This document shows positions 1 through 10,806 of a DNA stretch of 13,071 bases, one piece after another. Each line of letters starts with the position of its first letter. The stretch's first letter is position 1. Made by a program: the position numbers and the translations under genes. Source of the DNA: CAZYWA01 sp964650975 [NCBI: uncultured bacterium] (GTDB taxonomy: Bacteria > JADJOY01); NCBI GenBank assembly GCA_964650975.1, contig CAZYWA010000198.1, positions 1 to 13,071 of the forward strand, in the 5' to 3' direction. The notes under the pieces were generated by a model. That model did no database searches, was not told the origin of the DNA, and saw nothing but the letters and a program-made list of their open reading frames with translations.

Positions 1-754
1 TCGCTTGCCCCTTGCGTACTTCACCGCGCATCTGGGGGACCGAGAGCGAGTCCATGTGGAAACGCTCGAGTCCCCACGAGACGCGGCCGCGCAGCTGGTC
101 CTGCCGGCTGGTCCCGTGCACCTCGCCCTGCTCGTCGAGCGAGATGAGCGCCCAGTCGATGTGCTTGTCGCTATCCGGTAATACCCTCGTCTCAACGTCG
201 AAATCATATCGGCCATCGTGAAACCGGAAACGCTTCTCCAGGGTGGCCCACCCGGGATAGCTGCCGCGAAACACGAGCTCGCCTTCCTGGCCGCTCTCGA
301 CGTGCAGTGAACCCCGGTCGACGGTGAAGGGCACCGTCGCGGTCGACACTCGCTGGTTGCCGCTGATCAGGTCCACGGGGAAAAGACCCCGCGACGGGGA
401 GTGTCTGGAGACGAGCTCGACGGGCGCCGAGTCCGCGGCCTGAGTCTCCGGATACGCGACCAGCTCGACTGCCGTCTCGACGGCGCCCTCGGTGTTGAAC
501 CGGGCGCGGTAAAGGCTAGTCGTCACTTCGATCGATTCACCGTTGGGGACGATCGCCGGAGCGGCGGTCGAGGGCACGATCCCCGCGACGCCGGATGCCG
601 TGGCCGGCGAAGTCGCGGCGGTTTCCGTGGGTGCGCCGGCGATCGGTGCTGCGTCCCGACGAGGCGGCATCTTGGGAGGCGGAAACAAGATCTGAAAGAG
701 GATGATCACGCCCACCGACAGCGCTACCGCTAAGAACAGGCGCTGATTCTCCAC
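1..754 (-). CDS. yidC: Membrane protein insertase YidC, N-terminal part (cut by window edge)
   Basis: YidC inserts and folds inner-membrane proteins, alone or with SecYEG. About 251 N-terminal residues are visible. They begin VENQRLFLAVALSVGVIILF, a typical YidC start with one transmembrane helix (about residues 5-24). A Pro/Ala-rich linker follows, then a beta-rich periplasmic region with the family-like stretch SLYRARFNTEGA. This large first periplasmic domain is typical of Gram-negative YidC; the catalytic five-helix core lies outside the window. The start is the GTG at 754-752, because an AGGAGG lies 5 nt upstream and the protein aligns from there. An ATG at 780 is in another frame and soon stops. 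It is the last visible gene of the rpmH-rnpA-yidD-yidC block, 22 bp after yidD. Assignment is from recognised sequence and context. Confidence 0.93.
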   Translation of the reverse strand, partial: MENQRLFLAVALSVGVIILFQILFPPPKMPPRRDAAPIAGAPTETAATSPATASGVAGIVPSTAAPAIVPNGESIEVTTSLYRARFNTEGAVETAVELVAYPETQAADSAPVELVSRHSPSRGLFPVDLISGNQRVSTATVPFTVDRGSLHVESGQEGELVFRGSYPGWATLEKRFRFHDGRYDFDVETRVLPDSDKHIDWALISLDEQGEVHGTSRQDQLRGRVSWGLERFHMDSLSVPQMRGEVRKGQA

Positions 755-759
755 AGGTT

Positions 760-765
760 CCTCCT
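760..765 (-). promoter_or_regulatory. Shine-Dalgarno site of yidC
   Basis: On the minus strand AGGAGG sits 5 nt before the GTG at 754-752. It is a full anti-16S match and decides the non-ATG start of yidC. Confidence 0.8.
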
Positions 766-776
766 GAACGCCGCCG

Positions 777-1043
777 TCATGGGACGGGATCGAACCCGCC
801 TGGGTGAAACGGGTGACACCGCCCGATGCGCCGCACCGTGAGACCCAGTCCCCGAACGATGCCGTGCCGTCGCAGCGCTTCCTCGGCGTACCGCGAGCAA
901 CTCGGCTCGAACCGACAGGTCGGGCCCAAGAGCGGCGAGACCGCGGCCCGATAGAGACGGATCAGGCCGATCGCCGCCTGCCGCGCGAGCGAGCCCGCGC
1001 GAGCGACGTCCCGATCTCGGCTAGTTCGCTGAGCCGCAGCCAT
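777..1043 (-). CDS. yidD: Membrane protein insertion efficiency factor YidD
   Basis: Small membrane-associated protein (88 aa) that helps Sec/YidC-dependent insertion of inner-membrane proteins. The family signature is complete: [17 protein letters not shown] (29-45), [16 protein letters not shown] (46-61) and [14 protein letters not shown] (75-88), including three conserved cysteines (C43, C49, C76). The N-terminal amphipathic stretch (about 18-34) fits membrane attachment. The first 27 codons lie inside the end of rnpA in another frame. I see no later ATG, GTG or TTG before the conserved core, so the long overlap appears real. No strong Shine-Dalgarno site precedes the ATG, which suggests coupling to rnpA translation. 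The TGA is 22 bp before yidC. Confidence 0.93.
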   Translation of the reverse strand: MAAAQRTSRDRDVARAGSLARQAAIGLIRLYRAAVSPLLGPTCRFEPSCSRYAEEALRRHGIVRGLGLTVRRIGRCHPFHPGGFDPVP

Positions 1044-1345
1044 CCCACACCCGGTCGCGGGACCACGACCACGTCCTCGTTCGCGGCGAAAAGAGCCCTG
1101 TTTTGTCGAAAATACTCGCGGATGAGCCGCCGCAGCCGATTGCGCAGGACCGCTCCGCCGACCTGGCGGGGAACCGCGATGCCGAGCCTCGCACGTCCCT
1201 CGACCCCTGGAGCCACGAGCACCGTGAACCGCTCACCCTGCTCGCGCCGGCCCTGCCTGGATGCCCGCCGGTAGTCTTCGGCGCTACGCAGGCGGTCCCG
1301 CGGCCGCAGCCGCCGGCTCGGAGAACCGGGGCTGTCGCCGGTCAT
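962..1345 (-). CDS. rnpA: Ribonuclease P protein component
   Basis: Protein subunit of RNase P; with the catalytic RNA it removes the 5' leader from precursor tRNAs. It is 127 aa and very basic. The N-terminal [16 protein letters not shown] (12-27) matches the usual start of the fold. The RNR motif and following helix, [15 protein letters not shown] (68-82), is the family hallmark that binds the [15 protein letters not shown] (56-67) corresponds to the beta strand and loop just before it. It starts 6 bp after the rpmH stop, so the two are cotranscribed, and its last 82 bp are shared with yidD. Residues 1-11 are poorly conserved in the family, so the exact start is less sure than the identity. 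Confidence 0.95.
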   Translation of the reverse strand: MTGDSPGSPSRRLRPRDRLRSAEDYRRASRQGRREQGERFTVLVAPGVEGRARLGIAVPRQVGGAVLRNRLRRLIREYFRQNRALFAANEDVVVVPRPGVGWLRLSELAEIGTSLARARSRGRRRSA

Positions 1346-1351
1346 GTCTCG

Positions 1352-1486
1352 TCAGATCGCGATGCGTTTGCGACCCTTCGTGCGCCGGCGGGCGAGCACC
1401 TTGCGCCCGTTCCCGGTCCGCATCCGCACCCGAAATCCGTGCGTGCGCTTGCGACGGGTCTTGCTGGGTTGATATGTGCGCTTCAT
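1352..1486 (-). CDS. rpmH: 50S ribosomal protein L34
   Basis: Structural protein of the large ribosomal subunit, 44 aa. It opens [20 protein letters not shown] and continues with an Arg/Lys-rich tail ending KGRKRIAI, a near-textbook L34. A longer reading from an upstream ATG at 1549 would add 21 residues and would start upstream of the predicted transcript start, so I chose the ATG at 1486. Only a G-rich stretch precedes it rather than a clear Shine-Dalgarno site. It is the first gene of the leftward block and has a good promoter about 50 bp upstream. Confidence 0.96.
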   Translation of the reverse strand: MKRTYQPSKTRRKRTHGFRVRMRTGNGRKVLARRRTKGRKRIAI

Positions 1487-1531
1487 CGCGGCGAAACCCC
1501 CACGTCCGGTGGACAGACGGAAACGGCGGAA

Positions 1532-1559
1532 CCTATACCCGGTGAGCACCGAGCGTCAA
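1532..1559 (-). promoter_or_regulatory. Sigma70-type promoter of rpmH-rnpA-yidD-yidC
   Basis: On the minus strand TTGACG (1559-1554), a 16-bp spacer, then TATAGG followed by T (1537-1532). The -35 matches the consensus at five of six positions. The predicted start near 1525 gives a leader of about 40 nt before rpmH. No other good promoter was seen before rpmH on this strand. Not tested experimentally. Confidence 0.6.
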
Positions 1560-1638
1560 GCTGGATCGAGCCGAAATCACGGGCCTTCCGCGGGCATTTC
1601 CGAGTGACCTCCGATGCTCGTCCCGGCCCGGTTCCGCC

Positions 1639-1667
1639 TTGCAGCGGCACCCTCGATCTGGTAAAAA
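1639..1667 (+). promoter_or_regulatory. Candidate upstream dnaA promoter (P1)
   Basis: TTGCAG (1639-1644), 17-bp spacer, then TAAAAA (1662-1667), with a TGG just before the -10 forming an extended -10 (TGn). The -35 is weak. The arrangement is repeated almost exactly 106 bp downstream (P2), which supports it more than the match alone. Confidence 0.35.
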
Positions 1668-1744
1668 ATCGCCCACCCACCCATCGCCGTCTCGGTGCCA
1701 TTCCTGGGGCCTGGACCGGGGTCCGAACCTCGCTGGCATCGAGG

Positions 1745-1773
1745 CTTCAGTCGATCGATTTCATTGGTAAAAG
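1745..1773 (+). promoter_or_regulatory. Candidate proximal dnaA promoter (P2)
   Basis: CTTCAG (1745-1750), 17-bp spacer, then TAAAAG (1768-1773), again with TGG directly before the -10. It shares TGGTAAAA with P1 (1765-1772 versus 1659-1666). The start would lie near 1780, just upstream of two DnaA boxes, a position suited to repression by DnaA. Confidence 0.38.
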
Positions 1774-1789
1774 CGCGCTTGTCAACACT

Positions 1790-1810
1790 TGTGGATGAGC
1801 GTGTGGAGAA
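1790..1810 (-). promoter_or_regulatory. Two DnaA boxes upstream of dnaA
   Basis: TGTGGATGA (1790-1798) and TGTGGAGAA (1802-1810) each match TGTGGATAA, the reverse complement of the canonical TTATCCACA box, at 8 of 9 positions. They have the same orientation and are 12 bp apart, about one helical turn. They lie 43-63 bp before the dnaA start and after candidate promoter P2. Likely roles are dnaA autoregulation and/or origin function. Confidence 0.6.
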
Positions 1811-1852
1811 CCTGGCTCCCGGCCAGCTCTCGGGTCGCGGGCGCGCCGATCG

Positions 1853-3211
1853 ATGACCACCCTCGACCCCGTCTGGTCCGAAGGGCGAGACCTGCTGGCG
1901 CGCCGCCTGTCGCCGCTCGAGTACAAAGCGTGGATCGACTGTCTGACTCCGCGCGTTATCCGCGCCGATGTCGCGGTCATCGACGTTCCCACGAATCCAA
2001 TGAAGGAGTGGATCGCGGACCGCTATACCGCGCTCATCGAGGAGTGCCTGTCGGAAGCGGCGCAGCGCGCCATGACGGTCCGGTTCGCGGTCTGCGACCC
2101 AGGTGTCGCGGACGTCGGCCCCTGCCACGACAAGACCTCGGTCTCCGACAGCCCGCTCGACGGGCTCCGCCTGCAGCTCGTCGCCGAGCAAGGCGCCATC
2201 GATTCGCGTTTCCGCTTCGACAACTTCGTGGTGGGTGCCTGCAACCAGTTCGCGCATGCCGCGGCATCCGCCGTCGCCAACCGTCACGTGCGTGGGTACA
2301 ACCCCTTTTTCATCTACGGCAACGTGGGTCTCGGGAAGACGCACCTGCTGAATGCGGTCGGCAACTTCGTGCTGAGCCGCAAGCCCACCGCGCGGGTTCG
2401 TTACGTCACCTCGGAGACCTTCACCAACGAGCTCATCGGTGCCATGCGTTCCGACCGCCACGAAGAGTTCCGCTCGACCTATCGCTCGGTCGACCTGCTG
2501 CTGATCGACGACATCCAGCTCATCGCCAAGCTGGAGCGGACCCAGGAAGAGTTTTTCTACACCTTCAACTCGCTCTACCAGGCGCAACGGCAGATCGTCG
2601 TCACCAGCGACCGCTTCCCCAAGGACATCCCCGAGCTCGACGACCGGCTCCGCTCCCGTTTCGAGTGGGGCCTCATCGCGGACATGCAAGCGCCCGATCT
2701 CGAGACCCGCGTCGCGATCCTGAAGCGCAAGGCGGACTCGGACGGCACCGAGGTCGGCGACGAGGCGACGCTTTTCCTGGCGACCCACATCCGGGCCAAC
2801 ATCCGCGAGCTCGAGGGATCCCTCAATCGAGTGTGCGCCTACGCCTCGCTGACCGGACAGCCCATCACCATCGAGCTGATTCGCAAGGTCCTGCGAGAAG
2901 CACTCCGCGATCCGGACACCCCGATCACGCTCGACGACATCCAGCGCACCGTCGCCAAGGCCTACGAGGTGCGGGTCAGCGATCTGCGCTCGAACCGCAA
3001 GCTCCGGACGCTCACCGTGCCGCGGCAAGTCGCGATGTACCTCTGCCGGCGGCTCACGTCCTCCTCGTTCCCGCACATCGGCGACCAGTTCGGCAAGGAC
3101 CACTCCACCGTGATCCACGCGGTCCGCAAGATCGAGCGACAGCTCGAAGAGGATCCGGATTTCCGGTCGCGGATCGAGCTGATCGTCTCCGAGCTGGAAG
3201 AGGCGCGGTGA
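1853..3211 (+). CDS. dnaA: Chromosomal replication initiator protein DnaA
   Basis: AAA+ ATPase that binds DnaA boxes, melts oriC and helps load the replicative helicase. It is 452 aa with the full four-domain plan: domain I (1 to about 85), a short linker (about 86-115), AAA+ domain III (about 118-345) and DNA-binding domain IV (about 355-452). Visible motifs are Walker A GNVGLGKTH (156-164), Walker B LLLIDD (215-220), sensor 1 VVTSD (249-253), the DRLRSRF box with the likely arginine finger R269, and sensor 2 NIREL with R318. The DnaA signature helix is GKDHSTVIHAVRKI (414-427); Ser418 replaces the Thr435 of E. coli DnaA, a common variant. After Walker B the usual loop reads IQLIAKLERTQ. No convincing Shine-Dalgarno site precedes the ATG, but the domain I alignment supports it. 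Confidence 0.98.
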   Translation: MTTLDPVWSEGRDLLARRLSPLEYKAWIDCLTPRVIRADVAVIDVPTNPMKEWIADRYTALIEECLSEAAQRAMTVRFAVCDPGVADVGPCHDKTSVSDSPLDGLRLQLVAEQGAIDSRFRFDNFVVGACNQFAHAAASAVANRHVRGYNPFFIYGNVGLGKTHLLNAVGNFVLSRKPTARVRYVTSETFTNELIGAMRSDRHEEFRSTYRSVDLLLIDDIQLIAKLERTQEEFFYTFNSLYQAQRQIVVTSDRFPKDIPELDDRLRSRFEWGLIADMQAPDLETRVAILKRKADSDGTEVGDEATLFLATHIRANIRELEGSLNRVCAYASLTGQPITIELIRKVLREALRDPDTPITLDDIQRTVAKAYEVRVSDLRSNRKLRTLTVPRQVAMYLCRRLTSSSFPHIGDQFGKDHSTVIHAVRKIERQLEEDPDFRSRIELIVSELEEAR

Positions 3212-3244
3212 AGCCCATGCAAGGTGCGCCAGGCTTCCCGCAGC

Positions 3245-3264
3245 TGTCGACGAGCTGTCGATAT
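3245..3264 (-). promoter_or_regulatory. Pair of degenerate DnaA boxes
   Basis: TGTCGACGA (3245-3253) and TGTCGATAT (3256-3264) are 11 bp apart inside a direct repeat of AGCTGTCGA (3242-3250, 3253-3261). They match TGTGGATAA at 6 and 7 of 9 positions. Both have C where the canonical box has G, the same change seen in the box at 3392. Confidence 0.35.
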
Positions 3265-3391
3265 CGGGTCGGCTGCTTCCCGGATCGAGGTCGTCGTCGA
3301 ACCGTACCATCCCGCGGCGCGAACCACCGTGGTGCCGTTCTCGACGTCGCGAGCGCCGCACAACCTCGCGGGATGACACGCTGCTCCTCCG

Positions 3392-3400
3392 TTATCGACA
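3392..3400 (+). promoter_or_regulatory. DnaA box next to the putative unwinding region
   Basis: TTATCGACA matches TTATCCACA at 8 of 9 positions. It ends 12 bp before the first CTA and 19 bp before the first CTACTAC element, in the orientation expected of the box that anchors a DnaA filament. Confidence 0.5.
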
Positions 3401-3412
3401 TTTCGCACGCCT

Positions 3413-3458
3413 CTAACGACTACTACGACCTTTCAACCAGAGAACAGCAACTACTACA
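3413..3458 (+). repeat. CTA-repeat (DnaA-trio-like) unwinding element
   Basis: Two copies of C(G/A)ACTACTAC at 3417-3426 and 3448-3457 are 31 bp apart, close to three helical turns. An isolated CTA also occurs at 3413-3415. On the complementary strand these read as the 3'-GAT repeats of the DnaA-trio, which single-strand-bound DnaA recognises. Only two perfect trios occur per copy, so the array is short and split. Confidence 0.45.
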
Positions 3459-3523
3459 CAAGGCTGCACACCGATCGCCAGCATCCCACTGCTGGCTGCC
3501 GAGCTGAGCCGGAGGCCCGGACC

Positions 3524-4642
3524 ATGGAGATCAAGCTCGACCGCGATTCGTTCGCGAAGGCGCTTGGCGCCGTGCAGGGAGTCGTCGAACGGAAGCACAC
3601 CATGCCGGTGCTCGCGAATGCCCTGCTCTCCGCACACGACGATGCGCTCGAGATCGTCGTGACGGATCTCGAGATCTGCATGCGCAACCGGTTGTCGAGC
3701 TCGTCGACCGAAACGACGGGCACCGTCACGGTCAACGCACGCAAGCTCTACGAGGTCGTGAAAGAGCTTCCCGATCCGGTCGTCGAGCTGCGCTCGATGG
3801 ACAACGACTGGGTGGAGATCCGCTCCGGACGATCGCTGTTCCACATCGCCGGTCTGCCCGCGCAGGATTTCCCGACGGTTCCCAGCATGGAGGACGCCGT
3901 CTATCGGACCGTGCCCGAGAGGTTGTTGCGCCGCCTCTTGGGGCTCGTCGACTACGCGATCTCCACCGACGAGACCCGCTACCACCTGAATGGTGTCTTC
4001 GTGGAATCGCGGAACACCGAGAACGTCGATGAAGTGCGGTTCGTCGCGACGGACGGGCATCGCCTCTCCATGGCCACGGCCACCTCTGCGGATCTCGGCG
4101 GTCTCAAGCTCGATGAAGGCGTCATCCTGCCGAGAAAGGCCGTCGCGGAGCTGCGCAAGCTGCTCGACGGAGACCAGACCGTGGAGGTCGCGTTCGGGAA
4201 GAACCATGCCTCGGTGAGAAAGCGCGGTCTGTCGATGCTCTTTCAGTACGTGGATGGCGAGTTTCCGGAATACGAGCGGGTGATTCCACGCGGCGAAATG
4301 CATCGCTCGACGGTCAAGAAAGCCCATTTCCTGCGGGCACTGCAGCGGGTGAGCCTGGTCTCCGCGGACCGTTCGCACGGCGCCAAGATCGAGCTGCGGC
4401 CAGGTGAGCTCCGGCTCTCCGCGAATCATCCGGATATCGGCGAAGCCGTCGAGACGCTGGAGGTCGCGTACGAGGGCGATGAGCTCGCCATCGGCTTCAA
4501 CGCCACGTACCTCCTCGACGTCTTCCGCGTTCTCGAGTCCGAGGACGTCGAGCTCGAGATCAAGGATGGTCTGAGCCAAGGTGCCATCCGCGAGAAGGGC
4601 AACGATCGCTTCCTCGCGATCGTCATGCCCATGCGCATCTGA
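3524..4642 (+). CDS. dnaN: DNA polymerase III beta subunit (sliding clamp)
   Basis: Ring-shaped processivity clamp that tethers DNA polymerase III and other clamp-binding proteins to DNA. The 372-aa length is standard for three repeated clamp domains (about 1-120, 121-245, 246-372). Diagnostic stretches are MEIKLDRDSFAKALGAVQGVV (residues 1-21), FVATDGHRLSMA in the middle domain, FPEYERVIPRG at the second domain junction, and the C-terminal VMPMRI that lines the peptide-binding pocket. GGAGG at 3511-3515 lies 8 nt before the ATG. recF follows after 12 bp, so dnaN heads the probable dnaN-recF-gyrB-gyrA operon. Confidence 0.98.
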   Translation: MEIKLDRDSFAKALGAVQGVVERKHTMPVLANALLSAHDDALEIVVTDLEICMRNRLSSSSTETTGTVTVNARKLYEVVKELPDPVVELRSMDNDWVEIRSGRSLFHIAGLPAQDFPTVPSMEDAVYRTVPERLLRRLLGLVDYAISTDETRYHLNGVFVESRNTENVDEVRFVATDGHRLSMATATSADLGGLKLDEGVILPRKAVAELRKLLDGDQTVEVAFGKNHASVRKRGLSMLFQYVDGEFPEYERVIPRGEMHRSTVKKAHFLRALQRVSLVSADRSHGAKIELRPGELRLSANHPDIGEAVETLEVAYEGDELAIGFNATYLLDVFRVLESEDVELEIKDGLSQGAIREKGNDRFLAIVMPMRI

Positions 4643-4654
4643 GCCTCGAACCGC

Positions 4655-8262
<3,608 letters not shown>

Positions 8263-8281
8263 AGACCTTCCTGGAGGACGC

Positions 8282-10756
8282 GTGACCGACAGCTCCGCAC
8301 CGATACCGGCGCCCGTCTCGATCAAGATCGAGGACGAGATGCGCCAGTCGTACCTCGATTACGCGATGAGCGTGATCATCGGGCGCGCGCTGCCGGACGT
8401 CCGCGACGGCTTGAAGCCGGTGCATCGCCGCGTGCTCTACGCGATGTACGACCTCGGCAACACGCCCGGGAGGCCGTACAAGAAGTCGGCGCGCGTGGTC
8501 GGCGACACGATCGGTAAGTACCACCCGCACGGCGAGTCGGCGGCCTACGATGCCTTGGTGCGCATGGCGCAGGACTTCAGCATGCGCGCGCCGCTGGTCG
8601 ACGGGCAGGGGAACTTCGGCTCGCTCGACGGCGATCCTCCCGCGGCGCAGCGCTACACGGAAGTGCGCATGGAGCCGCTCACGATGGAGCTGCTCAACGA
8701 TCTCGACAAGGAGACCGTCGACTTCACGCCCACCTACGACGACTCGTCCGTCGAGCCGGTGGTCATGCCGGCGCGTTTTCCGAACCTGCTGGTCAACGGG
8801 TCGTCGGGAATCGCCGTCGGGATGGCCACCAACATTCCCCCCCACAACCTGGGCGAGATCATCGACGCGCTGGTGATGGTGGCGCGAAATCCCCTGACCA
8901 CGCTCGACGAGATCATGGAGGTGCTGCCGGGCCCGGATTTCCCGACCGGCGGATTGATCCTGGACGACGGTGGGATCCGCAGCGCGTTCGCGACCGGGCG
9001 CGGGATTCTCCAGGTCCGCGGCCGCGCCTCGATCGAGACGATCGGCCGCACCGAGCGCCTGCGCATCGTGATCACCGAGATTCCCTACCAGGTGAACAAG
9101 GCACGGATGGTCGAGAAGATCGCCGACCTGGTGCGCGAGAAGCGCATCGAGGGAATCGGCGATCTGCGCGACGAATCGAGCCGCGAGGGCATCCGCGTGG
9201 TGCTCGACCTACGGAAGGACGTGATCGGCGAGGTGGTGCTCAACCAGCTCTACAAGCACACGCCGCTGCAGACGTCGTTCGGCGTCAACGTCGTCGCGAT
9301 CGTCGACGGCGGCCCGCGGACGCTGGGTATCCGCGAGACCCTCGATCGCTTCCTGTCGTTTCGCCGCGAGGTTCTGACCCGGCGCTTCACGTTCGAGCTG
9401 CGGAAGGCCGAGGACCGTGCCCACATCTTGGAAGGCCTGCGCATCGCGCTCTCGAACCTCGACGAGGTGATCCGGGTCATCCGGTCGAGCGGCTCGACCG
9501 AGGAAGCGCAGACCTCACTCGAGACTCGCTTCGGCCTGTCGGAGCGCCAGGCTCGGGCGATCCTCGACATGCGCCTGGCGCGCCTCACCGCCCTCGAGCG
9601 AGAGAAGATCGACAAGGAGTACGAGGAAGTGATGCGCGAGATCGCGCGGCTGCGCGAGATCCTGGGCAGCGACGCGCTGTTGCTCGACGAGGTGGTGAAG
9701 GAGCTCGACGAAATCCGCGGCAAATACGCGGACGAGCGCCGCACCGAGATCGTCCGCGGCACCTCGGAGATCGTCCTCGAGGACCTGATCCAGCAAGAGG
9801 ACATGGCGATCACCGTCTCTCACGAGGGATACATCAAGCGCAATCCGCTTCACCTCTACCGCCAGCAGCGCCGCGGCGGGAAGGGTGTGACGGGCATGGA
9901 GACGCGCGAGGAGGATTTCGTCGAGAACCTGATCGTGGCCTCGACCCACGACTACGTGCTGCTCTTCACCAACCAGGGACGGGTGTTCTGGCTCAAGGTC
10001 TACCAGATCCCCGAGGGTGGGCGGGCCGCCCGCGGAAAGGCGGTAGTGAACCTCCTCCGCCTCGAACCCGGAGAGAAGGTGGTGGGCTTCCTGTCCACGA
10101 ACGAGTTCCGCGACGACCGGTTCGTGGTGCTCGCGACCCGCGAGGGCAAGATCAAGAAGACCGCGCTCTCGGCCTTCTCCAATGCACGAACCACCGGCGT
10201 CATCGCGCTGGGCGTCACCGAGGGTGACGAGATGATCGCGGCCGTGCTCTCCGACGGTCAGGCCGACGTGCTGCTCGCCACGCGAGACGGGCTCTCGATC
10301 CGCTTCCGCGAGGAAGAGGTGCGGCCGATGGGACGGACGGCCGCTGGCGTGCGCGGCATCGACCTTCGCGAGGGGGACCAGGTGGTTGCGATGGAGCTCG
10401 TCAAGGAAGGGCAGACGGTGCTGTCCGTGACCCAGCTCGGATATGGCAAGCGCACGCCGGTGGCCGACTATCCGGTGCAGGGCCGGGCCGGGAAGGGCGT
10501 CATCACGATCAAGACTCAGGGACGGAACGGTCCGGTCGTGAGCGCGCGCCTGGTGTCGGACGACGACGAGGTCATGCTCATTGCCAATACCGGCAAAGTC
10601 ATTCGCACGCCGGTGGCCGGCATCAGCGAGATGGGACGCAACACCCAGGGTGTCCGGCTGATCGATCTGGCCGAGAGCGAGCGCGTGGTCGACGTGGCGC
10701 GCCTCGCCGAGCGCGAGGACCGCGGGACTCCGGACCCGGTCCCGGAGCCGGCCTGA
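8282..10756 (+). CDS. gyrA: DNA gyrase subunit A
   Basis: DNA breakage-reunion subunit of gyrase, 824 aa. The winged-helix region carries [13 protein letters not shown] (78-90). S86 and D90 align with quinolone-resistance positions Ser83 and Asp87 of E. coli, so neither hot spot has changed; E85 replaces Asp82. The catalytic tyrosine is Y125 in [10 protein letters not shown]. The C-terminal beta-pinwheel has a canonical GyrA box QRRGGKG (529-535), which separates gyrase from topoisomerase IV ParC, plus degenerate repeats such as GRAGKGV. A short tail rich in Asp, Glu and Pro ends the protein. The GTG start has GGAGG at 8273-8277 and lies 19 bp after gyrB. DnaA-box regulation was not seen here. 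Confidence 0.98.
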   Translation: MTDSSAPIPAPVSIKIEDEMRQSYLDYAMSVIIGRALPDVRDGLKPVHRRVLYAMYDLGNTPGRPYKKSARVVGDTIGKYHPHGESAAYDALVRMAQDFSMRAPLVDGQGNFGSLDGDPPAAQRYTEVRMEPLTMELLNDLDKETVDFTPTYDDSSVEPVVMPARFPNLLVNGSSGIAVGMATNIPPHNLGEIIDALVMVARNPLTTLDEIMEVLPGPDFPTGGLILDDGGIRSAFATGRGILQVRGRASIETIGRTERLRIVITEIPYQVNKARMVEKIADLVREKRIEGIGDLRDESSREGIRVVLDLRKDVIGEVVLNQLYKHTPLQTSFGVNVVAIVDGGPRTLGIRETLDRFLSFRREVLTRRFTFELRKAEDRAHILEGLRIALSNLDEVIRVIRSSGSTEEAQTSLETRFGLSERQARAILDMRLARLTALEREKIDKEYEEVMREIARLREILGSDALLLDEVVKELDEIRGKYADERRTEIVRGTSEIVLEDLIQQEDMAITVSHEGYIKRNPLHLYRQQRRGGKGVTGMETREEDFVENLIVASTHDYVLLFTNQGRVFWLKVYQIPEGGRAARGKAVVNLLRLEPGEKVVGFLSTNEFRDDRFVVLATREGKIKKTALSAFSNARTTGVIALGVTEGDEMIAAVLSDGQADVLLATRDGLSIRFREEEVRPMGRTAAGVRGIDLREGDQVVAMELVKEGQTVLSVTQLGYGKRTPVADYPVQGRAGKGVITIKTQGRNGPVVSARLVSDDDEVMLIANTGKVIRTPVAGISEMGRNTQGVRLIDLAESERVVDVARLAEREDRGTPDPVPEPA

Positions 10757-10806
10757 TCCAGGACCGCCGCGAGCGTCGTGGCGCCGATCTCGGTGCCATC
10801 GCGGCG

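Larger units (their letters stand above)
1487..1852. other. rpmH-dnaA divergent intergenic control region
   Basis: This 366-bp stretch holds no gene I can support. It contains the leftward rpmH promoter (about 1532-1559), two rightward extended -10 promoter-like elements (1639-1667 and 1745-1773) and a pair of DnaA boxes (1790-1810) close to the dnaA start. It is locally richer in A+T around 1660-1670 and 1755-1790 than the flanking genes. It may act as a dnaA autoregulatory region or as a second part of a bipartite origin. Confidence 0.6.
3212..3523. other. Likely replication origin (oriC) between dnaA and dnaN
   Basis: This 312-bp gap has no supported gene. From left to right it has two degenerate DnaA boxes one helical turn apart (3245-3264), a GC-rich middle, an 8/9 DnaA box (3392-3400), a GC-containing spacer, then an A/C-rich patch with two CTACTAC elements. 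Bases 3411-3460 are 44% GC by my count (5 G, 17 C, 19 A, 9 T), well below the flanking genes. The box, spacer, CTA-repeat order resembles the DnaA-trio unwinding region of Bacillus subtilis, also located between dnaA and dnaN. A GGAGG (3511-3515) is the dnaN ribosome site. No clear dnaN promoter was found. Confidence 0.6.

Noticed and set aside
401-733. 110-codon plus-strand frame opposite yidC
   Set aside because: yidC is clear on the other strand; the plus frame is Arg/Gly/Asp low complexity.
747-755. TTCTCCACA, an 8/9 DnaA box at the yidC start
   Set aside because: It lies within the yidC start and first codons and is isolated from other boxes. A chance match is likely.
3323-3333. Small palindrome ACCAC-C-GTGGT in the dnaA-dnaN gap
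   Set aside because: Five-bp arms in GC-rich DNA are expected by chance, and nothing nearby suggests an operator.
1577-3379. 600-codon open frame on the minus strand opposite dnaA
   Set aside because: It lies antisense to a complete DnaA with all motifs, has low-complexity Arg/Asp/Gly-rich content and no recognisable domain. It is a shadow frame of high-GC codon bias.
8360-8560. Quinolone-resistance mutation in GyrA
   Set aside because: Residues equivalent to E. coli Ser83 and Asp87 are both unchanged; the Glu at the position of Asp82 is not evidence of resistance.
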